A DNA stretch of 64,000 bases from Gnetum montanum (lineage: Eukaryota; Streptophyta; Gnetopsida; Gnetales; Gnetaceae): assembly GCA_015680685.1 (NCBI GenBank), contig MNCI01036463.1:573847-637846 (forward strand), written 5' to 3'. Below, one piece after another: positions 1-10,880 of this stretch. Position 1 is the stretch's first letter; each line of letters starts with the position of its first letter. The notes under the pieces were generated by a model that saw only the letters and a list, made by a program, of their open reading frames with translations, did no database searches and had not been told where the DNA came from. Made by a program: the position numbers and the translations under genes.

Positions 1-1870
1 AAGCATGCAAGAATTCTAGATTACACTAACAATGTTCCCAAAATAGCCCAAAACACTTCTTATGCGGAAACATCAAAGCTAGTGCCTCCCAAGAAAGATT
101 AGCTGGAATAGCCAATAGGAATTGAGGGAGCTACAGGTTTAACTCCTATTGATGACATTTGAACTATCAGTCAACAACAACAAGTAGGACCTAGTAGCTA
201 GCCACTAGCTAGAGAACAATAACAATAATAAGTTCCACCACCCCCACCATAAGACTATAAGTCTTCAATGAACCATTTTCAACAAATTGTAGAAATAATT
301 AGCTAGGGAACAAGGAAGGGTGTCAATCTCTATAGAGTTAGAGTAAGCTCTATAAGATCCACATTTTTGGTAGATCCTACAAGTGGAAAAGTCTCATTAT
401 AGATAGAAGGAGAGGAAGATTGGGCATAGTAAATCTCAAGGAATGTTGCATCATTCCAAGTCATGCTTGAAATTGGTGAAGGTGTCATAGTTATGGTTAT
501 GTAGCATCACGATGGAGCAGGAGCAATAGAGGTCATCACAAACCATGTCAAAGAATCATTCAATGTTCCTATTATGTCACCAACTGATATCTTTGGAGCA
601 AGAGATCAAATATTAGCTAGTACCTCAATGAATCCTACCAAGCATGAAGATGTGCTAGATAGACTAATCTCATTGCCACTAAAGAGAAGGTATTCATGAT
701 TGTGACAAGGGTAGAACACTCAAAGAATGAGGTGCAAAGGTTACAAGAGGAATTAGTAGCTTGAGAGTTGAAAGAAAAGACCTTGTACAATTCGTAACTT
801 TTGAATAGCTTGAATACTTTAGAATAGATTAGGTGAGGCAATTGATTGTCCATAATATCAAAGTTGAGATGGAGAGGGAAAAGGTGGTGTGGAATGTGTT
901 GTAGAAGCACAAAATTATGCCCATGCTAAATCCCTCACAACATTAGGGGAAAAGAGTAAAAATATTACTGCTAATAACACAAGGTTGATTGACATGGAAA
1001 AATAAAAAAATGTTCTTAAAGAAGGCATTCACCAATAATAGAATAGCTAATCAATGTCAACCAAGATATCACTAAGTTGGCCAAAGAGAATAGAACCCTA
1101 TCAATGAAAGAAGTCTGTGCAATTCATGAAAAATCTAAAATTGAAATAAGTGCATGGTAAAATGAGGCCAATAAACATGAAAAACTAAAGGAACACTTTA
1201 GAGACTAGGAGAGCATGTACAAATAGATTAATGAAAAATAGATCCAGATGATGAAGGCCAATATCACTTTACTCTTTGTGTAGAATCCAAATTAGCAATC
1301 CATCTTGGATGGTCTTGCTCATGTTCACCAAGCTGAAGTGAAAAATAAAGACCTGTAGATAGAGGATTTGATGGAGTACATGGGATTAGCAAACCTTCAA
1401 TATGCTAATTTGGCCATCTTAACAACAGGTAGGCTAAGAAATGAGCTTGAATAGTAGGTGGTAGTTGTGTATGCATTGTATGAGAAGGAGTTTGTTGATA
1501 GAAAAGATGCTTTACAAAAACTAAATATTACAAAATTTGAGCTCAAGATTGTGAAAGCTAGCTACTAGAGACAAAAAGATGTCACAAAAAATTTAGCTTG
1601 AAGTATGTCTAACTACTAAGAATTCAGAAAGATAGCTAGAGCTTTTGAGGAGATGTAATAGTTTGTAGCATGATACGTAAAGGCCAATAAAATGTTTTTG
1701 CAACTACCATGCCTATGAGATGTACCAGATCTAGCAAACATTTCTCAACAAGCATGGATGGTACATGATCCAAGGATAGAGAAGGAAAAGCTTTAGACAC
1801 TCCTAAACTATTACCAATTTTAGAAGCTCGACGATAAAGGAAAGAAGTTGATGGAAGAGCCTTCACTGTT
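1..1870 (+). pseudogene. Element F third ORF (ORF3), degenerate coiled-coil protein, 5' truncated by window edge
   Basis: This is a decayed reading frame lying directly upstream of a polypurine tract and LTR. Read through many TAG/TGA codons, it gives a Q-rich and P-rich start, then a hydrophilic, lysine- and glutamate-rich, coiled-coil-like body. The stretch around 1295-1620 contains SILDGL, IEDLMEYMGLANLQYANLA and LTTGRLRNELE. The same block (PIFDGL, IEEMMEYMELANICYVNLA, MTTRRPRSKLE) occurs on the minus strand near 33.1-33.4 kb in element C. The two copies are therefore homologous and occupy the same place, just before the 3' LTR. No transmembrane segment or known enzyme motif is visible, so an envelope-like role is not supported. 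Most stops look like CAG or TGG turned into TAG. The function is unknown; the frame assignment is approximate. Confidence 0.6.
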
Positions 1871-2066
1871 GGGAACTTAAAACTACATTGAGCTACTTTA
1901 GTTTAGTTTTGTTTTTTTTGTCATGTTACTATGCCATTTTTTAAACACACCAATGTAGCATTCACAAGAGTCATCTAAATATTTAGTTGTGTTAAGTTAA
2001 TTCTACCTCCTAATTTTATAAGGAATCATATCCTCATTTTTTTTAACTCAAGGATGAGTTTGCAGT

Positions 2067-2080
2067 TAGTCGTGGGGGTA
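2067..2080 (+). other. Polypurine tract of element F
   Basis: AGTCGTGGGGGTA immediately precedes the LTR. It matches the tracts of element A (AGTCATGGGGGTA) and B, and is the expected plus-strand primer. Confidence 0.65.
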
Positions 2081-2961
2081 GGATAGAGTCAATTTTTGAA
2101 ACGATGCGATATTGTAACTATGATATCATATCAATGGTATCATAGCTACGATGTCATAGTCCATATTATGTCATTGTTGATGTGATGTATCAGGATCTAT
2201 GCAGCTCTATAAATACTAGCACTTGGGCACACAATTGATAACTTTTTCATTCCACCATTAGCTAGAATCTTGTAGTTTGTTTTCATAGTTAGTGATAGAA
2301 TGAATGCCTATAGTGTGGTGTAGAGAAGTTGTACAAGATATTTGTTCGAGTGAAGTGTACTTGGGCATAGTTCATATCAAAAAATAAAGATCAAGATTAC
2401 TTTTCATCATTATAGCATCCACTTAGTTTTACTGTTTTACATGTTTACTTAGTTAACTTTTTATGTTTTCAAAGTACTTTACCTTACTTGTTCATTAGTA
2501 ACACAAAATGACTATGACTAGTTTTGAGTGCATAAGTGTAATTTTTTGGTAATTCCAATGGTGTTATTGCTTAGTTTGCCCAATAGCATAATGCTTGGTA
2601 ATCCAATTATAGTTATATGAGCCCAAGGCATGTAGGGTAGACTAGGACTGGATGCTCACTGCTATAGGCTAGAGTAGATTTACATTGCTTTCATTACTTA
2701 GATTTAGATTATTATTCTCAGCTTTCATTATGTTTGTAACTAGGAGTAATTAAAGCCTAACAATATCAACTAATCATATGCCTAACTAAGAGTTAAACCA
2801 TAAAATTGAACTTCAGTAACTTGAAGTGGAAAGACAACAATCTTAAACTTAACATTAATTACTAGCATAATTACATTGTCCATCTACGGATTATGACCTA
2901 ATCATATGTTAGCACTTATGACTTGTATGGTAAAGTGTTGAGATACCTCCACCAATCATCA
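2081..2961 (+). repeat. 3' LTR of element F
   Basis: This roughly 880-bp LTR starts after the polypurine tract; the expected TG has decayed to GG. It ends CCAATCATCA, like the ends of the A and B LTRs. Near the start there are several ATGATATCAT-like repeats, decayed relatives of the palindromes in A and B. A TATAAATA box lies at 2208-2215. No tRNA-Asp primer site follows position 2961, so this is a 3' LTR or one side of a rearranged element. No partner LTR is in the window. Confidence 0.65.
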
Positions 2962-3079
2962 CTTTTGAATTAAAAAAAATAACATATCTATCATTCTTCT
3001 AAAAAATATATGAAAAAGTCTAATGTAAACTATTATTAACTTTAAATAAATTCTTAAGATTAGAAATTAGTTGTTTAAA

Positions 3080-3600
3080 ATTCTTTTTCCTCTTTCTATT
3101 TAAAATATAGAGGCTATAAGCTTCATTCCAAGTAATCCATCTATCATGCATGCATAGATGAGAAACTGCAATGATACCAAATTTGCTATAGTGGTACACA
3201 ATCTAGATGCATTAGGAGCCCAAGCTCCTTTATTAAAAGAAAGCCACCATTGGCTAATTTACTTAAGCATATCTTCTGAAATTGTAATATGCTTGTAATT
3301 CCAATATTTACTAAGCTTGCATCCTATCTTCTAAATTTATTTAAGAATTAGAGAACTAAGAATAGAAATGGCTTGAGGAAAAAGAAGATAGTGAGGAAAG
3401 TTATTAGAAGACCAATTGTTATTATTATTAGGTTTTCATTGCATAAGTTTGTTTCTTAAAAGGAGTGTCCAAATGTCATCTTCATTAATGCACTTTACAA
3501 TCCATTTTGTTGCAAGAGAAATACCATGATTATAACAATTAATGAGGCCAAGTCCTCCATCTTTTTTGCTAGTAGTGAAAACATCCTAAGCAACTTTAGA
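3080..3600 (-). pseudogene. LINE ORF2 C-terminal segment (post-RT, zf-RVT-like)
   Basis: The minus-strand reading contains RGLGLINCYNHGISLATKWI followed by VKCINEDDIWTLLLRNKL. This matches the well known plant LINE block GGLGL-N---N-ALL-KW-WR---E-D-LW--LL--K after the polymerase domain. Further down there is a W-rich segment (WSSNNFPHYL, ISQWWLSF) of the kind that precedes the zinc-binding region. It is broken by stop codons. The assignment rests on motif similarity read by eye. Confidence 0.65.
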
Positions 3601-3949
3601 AAAACTTTTTAAATGTTGCTTAATATTTTAAAGAAACTGAAGAATAATACAATCAATTGTATTAGAAGAAGTTTTAGAAGGAGCCAAATAATTGGAGTAA
3701 TAAACATGAGTTTATTGAAACATTTTCTTAATAGCTAATAATTTGCTAGTAAGGGTGAGCTTTTTTTCTTTCCATTTATCAAGATTTTTTTGGATTTTGT
3801 TAACCACATAATTCCATGAAATAGTAAGATTAACCTCAAAAGAAAAAGTTATTCATAATCTTTTGAAGAGATAATCCTTTTTCAAGATTTTCCAAACCTT
3901 GGCAATAACCCACTATTAATATTGTCATTACAATAAATAAAATTTTTTT

Positions 3950-5300
3950 GAGACTTGATCTAAGAGCTAGATAATATGTAGTAATCCTCTCCTCTGGCTA
4001 AAACAGTATTGATATGTTACAAATAATTGTTGATTGTAAAAAAGGAATCATCTGTAAAGTGCATGTTAAGTAGTTACATATCTTAATCATCAATTGAAAT
4101 TCCCCTAATGATATTCTTTTGTAGATCATAATGTAGATTATGTAAAAAAAATTTTGCAATAGTAATGAAAAGATAGGGAGCTGGAGGATAACCTTGACGA
4201 ACTAGCCATTAAAGAGGAAAAGTGGAAGTTAATCCAAAATTAGTAGCAACTTGAGCGTTAGCATTAGTGTGTAGTTAAGATAAATAAAATAATAATAAAA
4301 TTTTAGTTTATAGAGATAATAAATAATAAAATTTCTTTTAATCTTGTAATAAGCTTTGGCATGATATAATTTAAGAAAAGAAATCTCTTGATTAGTATTA
4401 GAAGTCCATTGCATTTCCTTCCAAACTATAATAACACTATTTAACATATGTCTACCTTTAACAAAACCAGTCTACTTAGATTTGATAATATCTTCAATAG
4501 TCTTTTGAATTAAGCAAGTCATGCATTTAGCTAACATTTTATAAGTATTATTAAGAAGAGTAATAAACCTCTAATTAATAATCCCAACATTTTTTAGCAT
4601 AACCAACTTTAGCTAAATCACATATTTATTAATATTTTTACTAAGAAAAACTATTTTAATGACTTCTTGGTAAACATGAAAGAGATTATCTCTAATGATG
4701 TTCCAATGCTTATTAAAAATTTCAATTGGAAAATCATCAAAATGTGGAGCTTTACCATATGCAAAACTAAGGGCCACTACTTTGATATTTTTTGTTATAA
4801 TTTCTACTTAAAAAATACTTTAATACTCTTTTATTATAAGATGGGGAATATGTATACTAGAGACCTTTAGCTGAAAGAATAGAAGAAAAATAATTTTCTA
4901 AAAAAGTATTAATAGTCTTAGGGGTTTTAATAATGAAATCATTTATATAAAGTGATTCTAGTTTAGATACTTGACCTTTTTTTTAGAAATTTAAAAAATT
5001 AATTGCAAGATTCATCTTCAATTTTAAGCCAACCCATGTGACTTTTAGTGAGAGCACTTTTAGCTTCAAAAGCATCCCAACATTTTTTAGCATAACCAAC
5101 TTTAGCTAGAGCTTTTTGAGTTTCAAAATCAAAGAGATTCTAGTCTTAAAGAATTTGCATTTGCTTTTTAATTTCGGCAAGATCTTCAACTTAATGCTTA
5201 AGCTTAGCAAATTACTTTTCAAACCATCTAGCATAATTTCTAACTCTACGAGTAGTTCGCTACCACTAATTAATCTAACCAATATCACTAGTAGGCTTTT
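3950..5300 (-). pseudogene. LINE ORF2 reverse transcriptase
   Basis: Two RT motifs can be read on the minus strand. One is RQGYPPAPYLFITIAKFF near 4140-4200, the counterpart of RQGCPLSPYLF. The other is MHFTDDSFF near 4035-4075, the catalytic FADD box decayed to FTDD. Upstream, near 5010-5090, ALTKSHMGWLKIEDESC matches the conserved K-R--WL-EGD-N linker between endonuclease and polymerase in plant L1 elements. Stops and frameshifts are frequent and a basic, leucine-rich linker lies at 5106-5288. No activity is possible in this copy. Confidence 0.7.
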
Positions 5301-5639
5301 TTTTTTCTTTTTTGTGTTTTATAAAAACTTCATAATAATTTTCACACTGATTCTTATGAATGTATTAGCATTTATACAATAAAGCTAATGTTTTTGAAAG
5401 GATGAAGAATTAACTCTAAAGAGAAAAATGCTAAAAGAAAAATGATATGACAAAGTAGCATCTGTATGCACTTCTACTTTCTTTATAGGCTTCTAAAAGA
5501 AACCTTTAGAGATGCAAAATCTATTAAGTCAATAATACATTCTATCATTTGCTTGTTTATAATTACACCAAGTATAGTGCTTTTTATTTGAATGAGATGG
5601 GAACAAAGATCTAATATCAAAAAATAAAATATTTTTCTT

Positions 5640-6150
5640 TAAAATTATATTAATTTTCTTTTTCTTGACAACACATATTAGGCTTAAGACCACTACATTT
5701 ATTTAAATGACTTTCAAGTATATTGATATTACCTCCAATAATCCAAGAAACTTTAGGCAAGGATAGAAGATATTTAGAAACCTTTGATTGATCTTTAGAA
5801 TTATTAGGAGCATAAATATTATAAACATTCAAAGTCATCTTTTTCACTATAATAAGTAATCCAAATGACCCTTCTAGGGTTGTTAAAACCAAAATTTAAA
5901 ACTTTTTCAGTCTAATTTTTTATAACAAGAATAAAAATACCTTATTTATTAACTTTATGAATAGGAAAAAAATAATGCATGTTTTTAAAATGCATTTATT
6001 GACAAAACTAATATCATGCATTGAAATATTAATTTTTTACATGAAAAGAAAATATAAAGATAAATGCCTATTTGAAAGATACTATTTGGAAATATGAGCT
6101 TAAGACTTATTAGAAAGGCCCTAAACATTTCATGATAAAACTAACATTAA
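5640..6150 (-). pseudogene. LINE ORF2 AP-endonuclease domain
   Basis: On the minus strand the segment contains VYNIYAPNNSKDQSKVSKYL, then VSWIIGGNINILES. This corresponds to the endonuclease/exonuclease/phosphatase block N-YAPN----R--FW--L and W---GGDFN of plant LINEs; the metal-binding D-F-N is changed to N-I-N. Upstream, near 6110-6140, a WNVRGLSNKS-like start is visible as decayed sequence. An 80-residue uninterrupted piece remains (5650-5892). The order endonuclease then RT is right for L1-clade elements. Confidence 0.7.
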
Positions 6151-6639
6151 GATGTGGGGGAGGAGGCCCCCATCCTTGATTTTTCAAGCTTAGCATTTGT
6201 CTCATGATGAATGTCACTAATAAGTGAAAAAGCATTGTCCAATGAAAAAAATTTAAAATAGTAGTAGAGCTAGATAAAGAAGGAGATACCTTTGTGTTTA
6301 TTAAATTGAAAGTAGTATGTGTAGGCCTCTTCTTTTTATGTTGTACTGAGTAAAATCAATTTGCATTAGTATGTCCATAGTTGGTCCCTAGTAAAAATTT
6401 CTTTTTTTCTAAAGAGGAATTCTCTTTATATATTGAGAGTTTAATAACACCTTTAGAATTAAAAGGATTAGTAAAAGGTTAAGAACTTGTTGAAGAAGAT
6501 TTCATTTGTGCCTACTAAAAACTACCATTATTTGCCTTTTCTAAAAATTGTTGTTTATTTTCATTAAAAATAACTTTTTTATTGATAATACGATAGATTC
6601 CAATTATAGTATGTAAATTTTTGGAAAAAATACTAGTTA

Positions 6640-6960
6640 TTGACCTTGAGTTTTAATTTTTTCTTCCTCCACTATAAATCAATCTCTACAAAATAATGTG
6701 TGTGCTAAACACCATCTAGTAATGTTTTTGACTTTGTCTTCAACATTATACCAATGTTGCTAATTTTCTTTCAACAATTTTAAAAGCAATATAAATATTT
6801 TCTAATTTAGTAAGAAATTTTAGAGTAATTAAAAAAATAGGATCAAAATCCACTTTCCATTCCTGAATAATAAAATTATTACACTCATTCATAAAATTTT
6901 GAGATCCAATGATTTCTCAACCATTTTAGAATTGGCTAGTTTGACAAGAAAAGAAGATTA
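6640..6960 (-). pseudogene. LINE ORF1-like segment, possible DUF4283 relic
   Basis: On the minus strand, after correcting decayed stops, one reads SKMVEKSLD, NNFIIQEWKVDFDP and NITRWCLAHTLF. A W-x-x-D-F-D-P sequence is typical of the DUF4283 domain in the ORF1 of plant LINEs. The position, upstream of the endonuclease, also fits ORF1. No zinc knuckle is recognisable. This is a weak assignment made by position plus one motif. Confidence 0.35.
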
Positions 6961-7299
6961 AAAAAGATAGTAGGCATAAAAAACATTAATTCTATGACAT
7001 TTAAGGATAGCCTATATCATTTGTGTAAAAGTTCTTATTTAGTTAAATAAATTCAATAATATGGAAAAATACATATTATGAACTGATTTCTCTTGATAGG
7101 GACATATGCAAATCATTAGGTAAAACAAAAGCAAAAGCTTTAGAATTCTTCATAGTCTTTAGAGTTTAAAAGAAATTAGTATTTTTCATCTTTAGATGAT
7201 TCCTTACCAAAGAGAATTCTACTGTAAAAACTTTATAGGAATTCCTCTAGATCAAAAAACCACTAAGAGAATTTGCCATAATACTGAACCTAGAAGAAG

Positions 7300-7617
7300 C
7301 ATAGATGATTAATGACTACAGGAGCAAGGAGGAAAAGATGAAGGTAGTTTTGGATGCATTCAAGTTGTTTAAAGTAGTAACAACTATATTAGGGCAGCCA
7401 TGACAACTACTAAGCCATAAAGAATCATCACAAGAGCCACAAGAGCAACCACCTCCTAGCACTATTAAAAGAAAATGCCTTGGAATACTTTTGTACCTAT
7501 CAACTTAAGCCAATTTTTGTAATGTATTAAATTTTGTTAAATTATCAAATTCTAATCACTTGAATGATTTTTGTAATGTGGCACTTGAATAAGTCGTTTA
7601 TTCAATTTATTATGACC
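7300..7617 (+). pseudogene. Element E ORF3, C-terminal tail, interrupted by LINE and element A
   Basis: Around 7305-7400 the plus strand reads MINDYRSKEEKMKVVLDAF. The C-terminal part of ORF3 in element C (minus, near 32.8-32.9 kb) reads MNDPRGKEDKMKALLNIF, so the two are homologous tails. Both are followed by a Q- and P-rich end. After the stop comes untranslated sequence that continues on the far side of element A (14482-14538). Similarity begins next to the LINE 5' end, so the rest of this ORF was lost or displaced. Function unknown. Confidence 0.55.
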
Positions 7618-7622
7618 CTAAT
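7618..7622 (+). repeat. Target-site duplication of element A, left copy
   Basis: CTAAT precedes the 5' LTR and is repeated at 14482-14486 directly after the 3' LTR. A perfect 5-bp duplication is standard for Ty3/gypsy integration. Confidence 0.85.
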
Positions 7623-7628
7623 TGATGG

Positions 7629-7712
7629 GACGCGATATCGCATGGGCCGCGATATCGTGTACGTGGTATCGCGTCTCCCCCTATGATATCGCATACGCAA
7701 TATCGCAATGCG
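7629..7712 (+). promoter_or_regulatory. Palindrome cluster in U3 of element A 5' LTR
   Basis: Five GATATC-type or ATATCGC-type sites (GCGATATCGC, GCGATATCGT, GGTATCGCG, ATGATATCGC, GCAATATCGC) lie just upstream of the TATA box. Each intact GATATC holds a GATA core on both strands. They look like an enhancer array; binding is not shown. Confidence 0.5.
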
Positions 7713-7720
7713 TCTTAAAA

Positions 7721-7730
7721 TATATAAATA
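7721..7730 (+). promoter_or_regulatory. TATA box of element A 5' LTR
   Basis: TATATAAATA, about 100 bp into the LTR. The equivalent TATAAATA occurs in the 3' LTR (13756-13763) and in the E, F, B and C LTRs. Confidence 0.65.
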
Positions 7731-7982
7731 AGAGGCGGCTCTCCCTTGTTTCTCCATCTAGATCTAGACCTTAGCCAAACTCTTGTAGTTTTTCCATTCC
7801 AGAGTTAGAGTAATTTCCATGTGCCTGTAGTAGGAGTCCCAAAGTGAACAGATCTTTATTCGAGCAAATATTGTACTTGAGCACAAGTTTGTGTACGGAA
7901 ATAAAGATGAACTTTTGGATAAACCTTGTAGTGCATGGACTAAGCTAAATAGGAATTTAATTATTGTTATTTATTGTTCATC

Positions 7983-8067
7983 NNNNNNNNNNNNNNNNNN
8001 NNNNNNNNNNNNNNNNNNNNNNNNNNNNNNNNNNNNNNNNNNNNNNNNNNNNNNNNNNNNNNNNNNN
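7983..8067. other. Assembly gap (85 N)
   Basis: The gap lies inside the 5' LTR of element A. The same LTR position in the 3' copy holds about 312 bp (14016-14327), so the true missing length is probably nearer 310 than 85. Confidence 0.95.
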
Positions 8068-8222
8068 GTGACAAATACAAGTAAGTCTGGGAAGACAACG
8101 AATAGTTAACCTTAAGTGTTCCATAAGGCGTGTAGGCACTTAGTCTGCAAAGTTCGACTGGATCATGCATGTAACGCTCGTATTCATATGGTTGAGTGTA
8201 GGGGTACCTCGCCACTCATCAT

Positions 8223-8240
8223 TGGCATCATTGTTGGGGA
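8223..8240 (+). other. Primer-binding site of element A (tRNA-Asp type)
   Basis: TGGCATCATTGTTGGGGA starts one base after the LTR. It differs from TGGCGCCGTTGCCGGGGA, the complement of the plant tRNA-Asp 3' end, at five positions, every one a C-to-T or G-to-A change. Confidence 0.75.
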
Positions 8241-8367
8241 CTAAGTTGTTTGTGTGCTAAGTAGAACATAGGAAATCATCTACATCGTTGGGAAGCTTAA
8301 ACGAACCCTTAGGGTTAATCAGAAGAAATTTTAAACAACCATCAATAGCACACCAAGTAAGATAACA

Positions 8368-10880
8368 ATGTCTTCTTCTTCTCATAAAAGCACTTCACCA
8401 CCTAGGGATGACATAAGAGACAGTCGGCAGTCTAACACACGTAACCCAGATCCACCAGTTCCTCAAGAGTATTGGGTAGTGTATGCTCATCACGATGATT
8501 ATATACCCGATTTTACCTTTATCCTCCATCAGGATGAACAACTGTGTTGGTGAGACTTGCAAGGTAACATAGTGTTACCCTTAGATCGGGCAGTCCCTAA
8601 CATGCTCCTTCATGCTCTTGCACAGATAGACATGATGCAGCTATATGCTGAATACATTGTAGAAGATTATGACACAATGGACTATCATTCCATAGAAGCA
8701 CAACATCAATGGGACTTGCGGCAGGAGAGTTACCACACATCGTTGAAGGGTAAAGGCCCCCGTAATGCTTCACCCATCATAAGAGAAATTAAGGGTGGTG
8801 AACCTATCTCAATAGGTTCTCCACGAAATGATGTTTCCCCTCCTAATGATAGTGAGGAGGTAGGGTATCAGAACCTACGCTCCACGATACACAACCCTGG
8901 TTCTGATTCCCATGAACACCAAGTGTTTACTGAGGGAACAAAAACACATGACAAGGATGGGCATTCTGATCGTCATCTCGATCGGGGCCGTAGCCACTGA
9001 AGAGAAGGTAAGAAACATCATCATGGTGATGGTTTCCCTTCTTCTTCCCCTTCATCACATCATTCACCCTCTCCTTCCACATCAGGACATAGTCACAAAG
9101 AGCACAACGGTGAGGATAAGGGTAAGAAAAATGAGAGACCTCGATGAGAGAGTCAAGAGCGAGGAAGAGGGCATTCTTGAGAGTCAAGGCATGAAAGAAG
9201 GGAAAGTAGGGAACCACGTAGGCATCATAGACATCATGAGAGAGATGATCATGAAAAACCTTTAGTTGCCACCTGAAGTATGTTATACATTACGGAGGCA
9301 GTTAGAATACCTACAAGGCACCAAAAAGACAGTTGGATTAAGAGACTAGACATGAATAATATCCCACAATTCGAAGGGGGATACAATACTGATTCGTAGA
9401 ACCACTTATAGGCATTCCATGATGCTTGTGCCTTGAAAAATATTGAGAATGAGTGGCAAAAGTTAAAGTTGTTTCCTAGGACACTCATAAAAGAAGCAAA
9501 AAGTTAGTACCGGTCTTTAGAGTTAGAAACCATTAGGAGGTGGAGTACAATGCTAGAATTGTTTAAGAATAAATACCAAACATACTCTAGAATGTACAAC
9601 TTTTGTAAGCAAATCCAATGATGGAAGCAGAGCAATCACAAACCCTTGGATGCTGCCATGGGCCGATATTATACATTGCTACATCATTGCCCAGGCCATG
9701 GTTATGCACAACAAGATCAACTTTGCCACCTTGTAGATGGGCTAAGACATGAAACCAGGAGAACCCTTGGGACATATGCCCAAGGGAGATTATCTAAACT
9801 TAGATCCCATGAAGTTCATAGATTGTTGGAGCAAGTAGCTAAAGAAGAAGAGGAGCTATGAAAAAGAGAAAGAACGGAAGAGTACAACCGTGATCCTTCC
9901 CTCCAAAAGAGGGGAGTGAGATTCTGCAAGGAGGAGGATGAGTCACCACTCAAAGAGTTGGTGAATAGAAAAACCTTGCCGCTTCAAAAATTAACAATGG
10001 AAGTGTTGGCTAAGGTAGATGAAATATGGAGCTCCTTAGATAGTAAAATTGAAACTGTCCTAAAAATCATAGAGGAGTTTAAGGAACGAAGTAGTGACCA
10101 TGATAAGAAAAAGCAGAGAGATTCAAGCCATGCACGTGACAAGGGTAAGGGAAAAATGAATATCGTCGATGAAGTTGTGGACTCTGATATGGATAATGAC
10201 GATGGATGTGAGATCTACCAATATGACCATCCTAAGGGATGTTGCCCAATAATCCCACATCTGCAAGAGTCCAAGGTGTATGCACTCAACCCAAGACTTA
10301 ACAAACGACAAGCACCTCGAAGGTTACCTTATCCCCAAGGTAACCTGAGGCATTTTCACAAACTATTAACATATTATCCAAGTGGAACTCCACCACAACC
10401 TATCAGGAAACATCAGCAGTGGCAACACCCACAGTCATGGGGGATGCCATCGCCTAGACAACAATACCCTTACCGGCAACCAAACCTGTATGGCTACTAT
10501 GTGCAGCAGTTGGTTTCTCCAAGTGACTCTATGGGTCACGCAACCCCACAATGTGACTACCAAGTTTGGGAGTATTTTAGGACTCCTTCTCCTACGGAAG
10601 ACACACCACACGTGTACCATCCTCCGAATCCATCCACCACTCATACGCCGATAGTTCCACTACCACCTGCTCCAACAATGCAAGGGGAACTCCCCACTGA
10701 ACCGCAACAACGTAATGCTATGAGAGCTGTAAACCTTCAACCCACTACTGGTTCTAACAACTGCATGAAGATAAGACATTTCTTCAGAACCAAAAGCCCA
10801 AACAAGCTCTCACAACCACAAGCAATTGAGTTTATGCACACTCCTCCATCAAATAAGGCTTCAGAGTTCCCTTGAAACCA
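8368..10880 (+). pseudogene. gag: Element A gag polyprotein, point-mutation pseudogene
   Basis: This is the capsid/nucleocapsid precursor of a Ty3/gypsy element. The frame opens at ATG 8368 (MSSSSHKSTSPP) and stays in one frame through to the protease. It contains an H-, S- and R-rich segment (about 9000-9250), then the Retrotrans_gag core near 9360-9860 (LDMNNIPQFEGGYN, RWSTMLELFKNKYQTYSR, DAAMGRYYTLLHHCPGHGY, LVDGLRHETRRTLGTYAQGR). After that come an acidic patch and a long proline- and glutamine-rich tail. No CCHC zinc knuckle is obvious. It is interrupted by about ten in-frame TGA/TAG codons (for example 8551, 8998, 9145 and 9859). In element B several of these positions are CGA or TGG, so they are single-base decay and not frameshifts. 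Confidence 0.85.

Larger units (their letters stand above)
2990..7300 (-). mobile_element. L1-type LINE retrotransposon, degenerate, near full length
   Basis: Reading the minus strand from 7.3 kb down to 3.0 kb gives the plant L1 order: an ORF1-like region (6.6-7.2 kb), an AP-endonuclease (5.65-6.15 kb), a linker, reverse transcriptase (about 3.95-5.3 kb) and a C-terminal zinc-binding/RNase-H-type segment (3.1-3.6 kb). All parts carry stops and frameshifts, so the element is dead. The 5' end abuts the ORF3 tail of element E near 7.3 kb and the 3' end lies just after the element F LTR. I cannot see a clear poly(A) tail or target duplication, so both ends are approximate. Confidence 0.75.
7623..8221 (+). 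repeat. 5' LTR of element A (contains assembly gap)
   Basis: It runs from TGATGGGA to CCACTCATCA. U3 holds a cluster of GCGATATCGC-like palindromes (7629-7710) and a TATATAAATA box (7721-7730). The LTR is 599 bp as assembled, against 844 bp for the 3' copy. The difference falls in the run of N. Confidence 0.9.
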
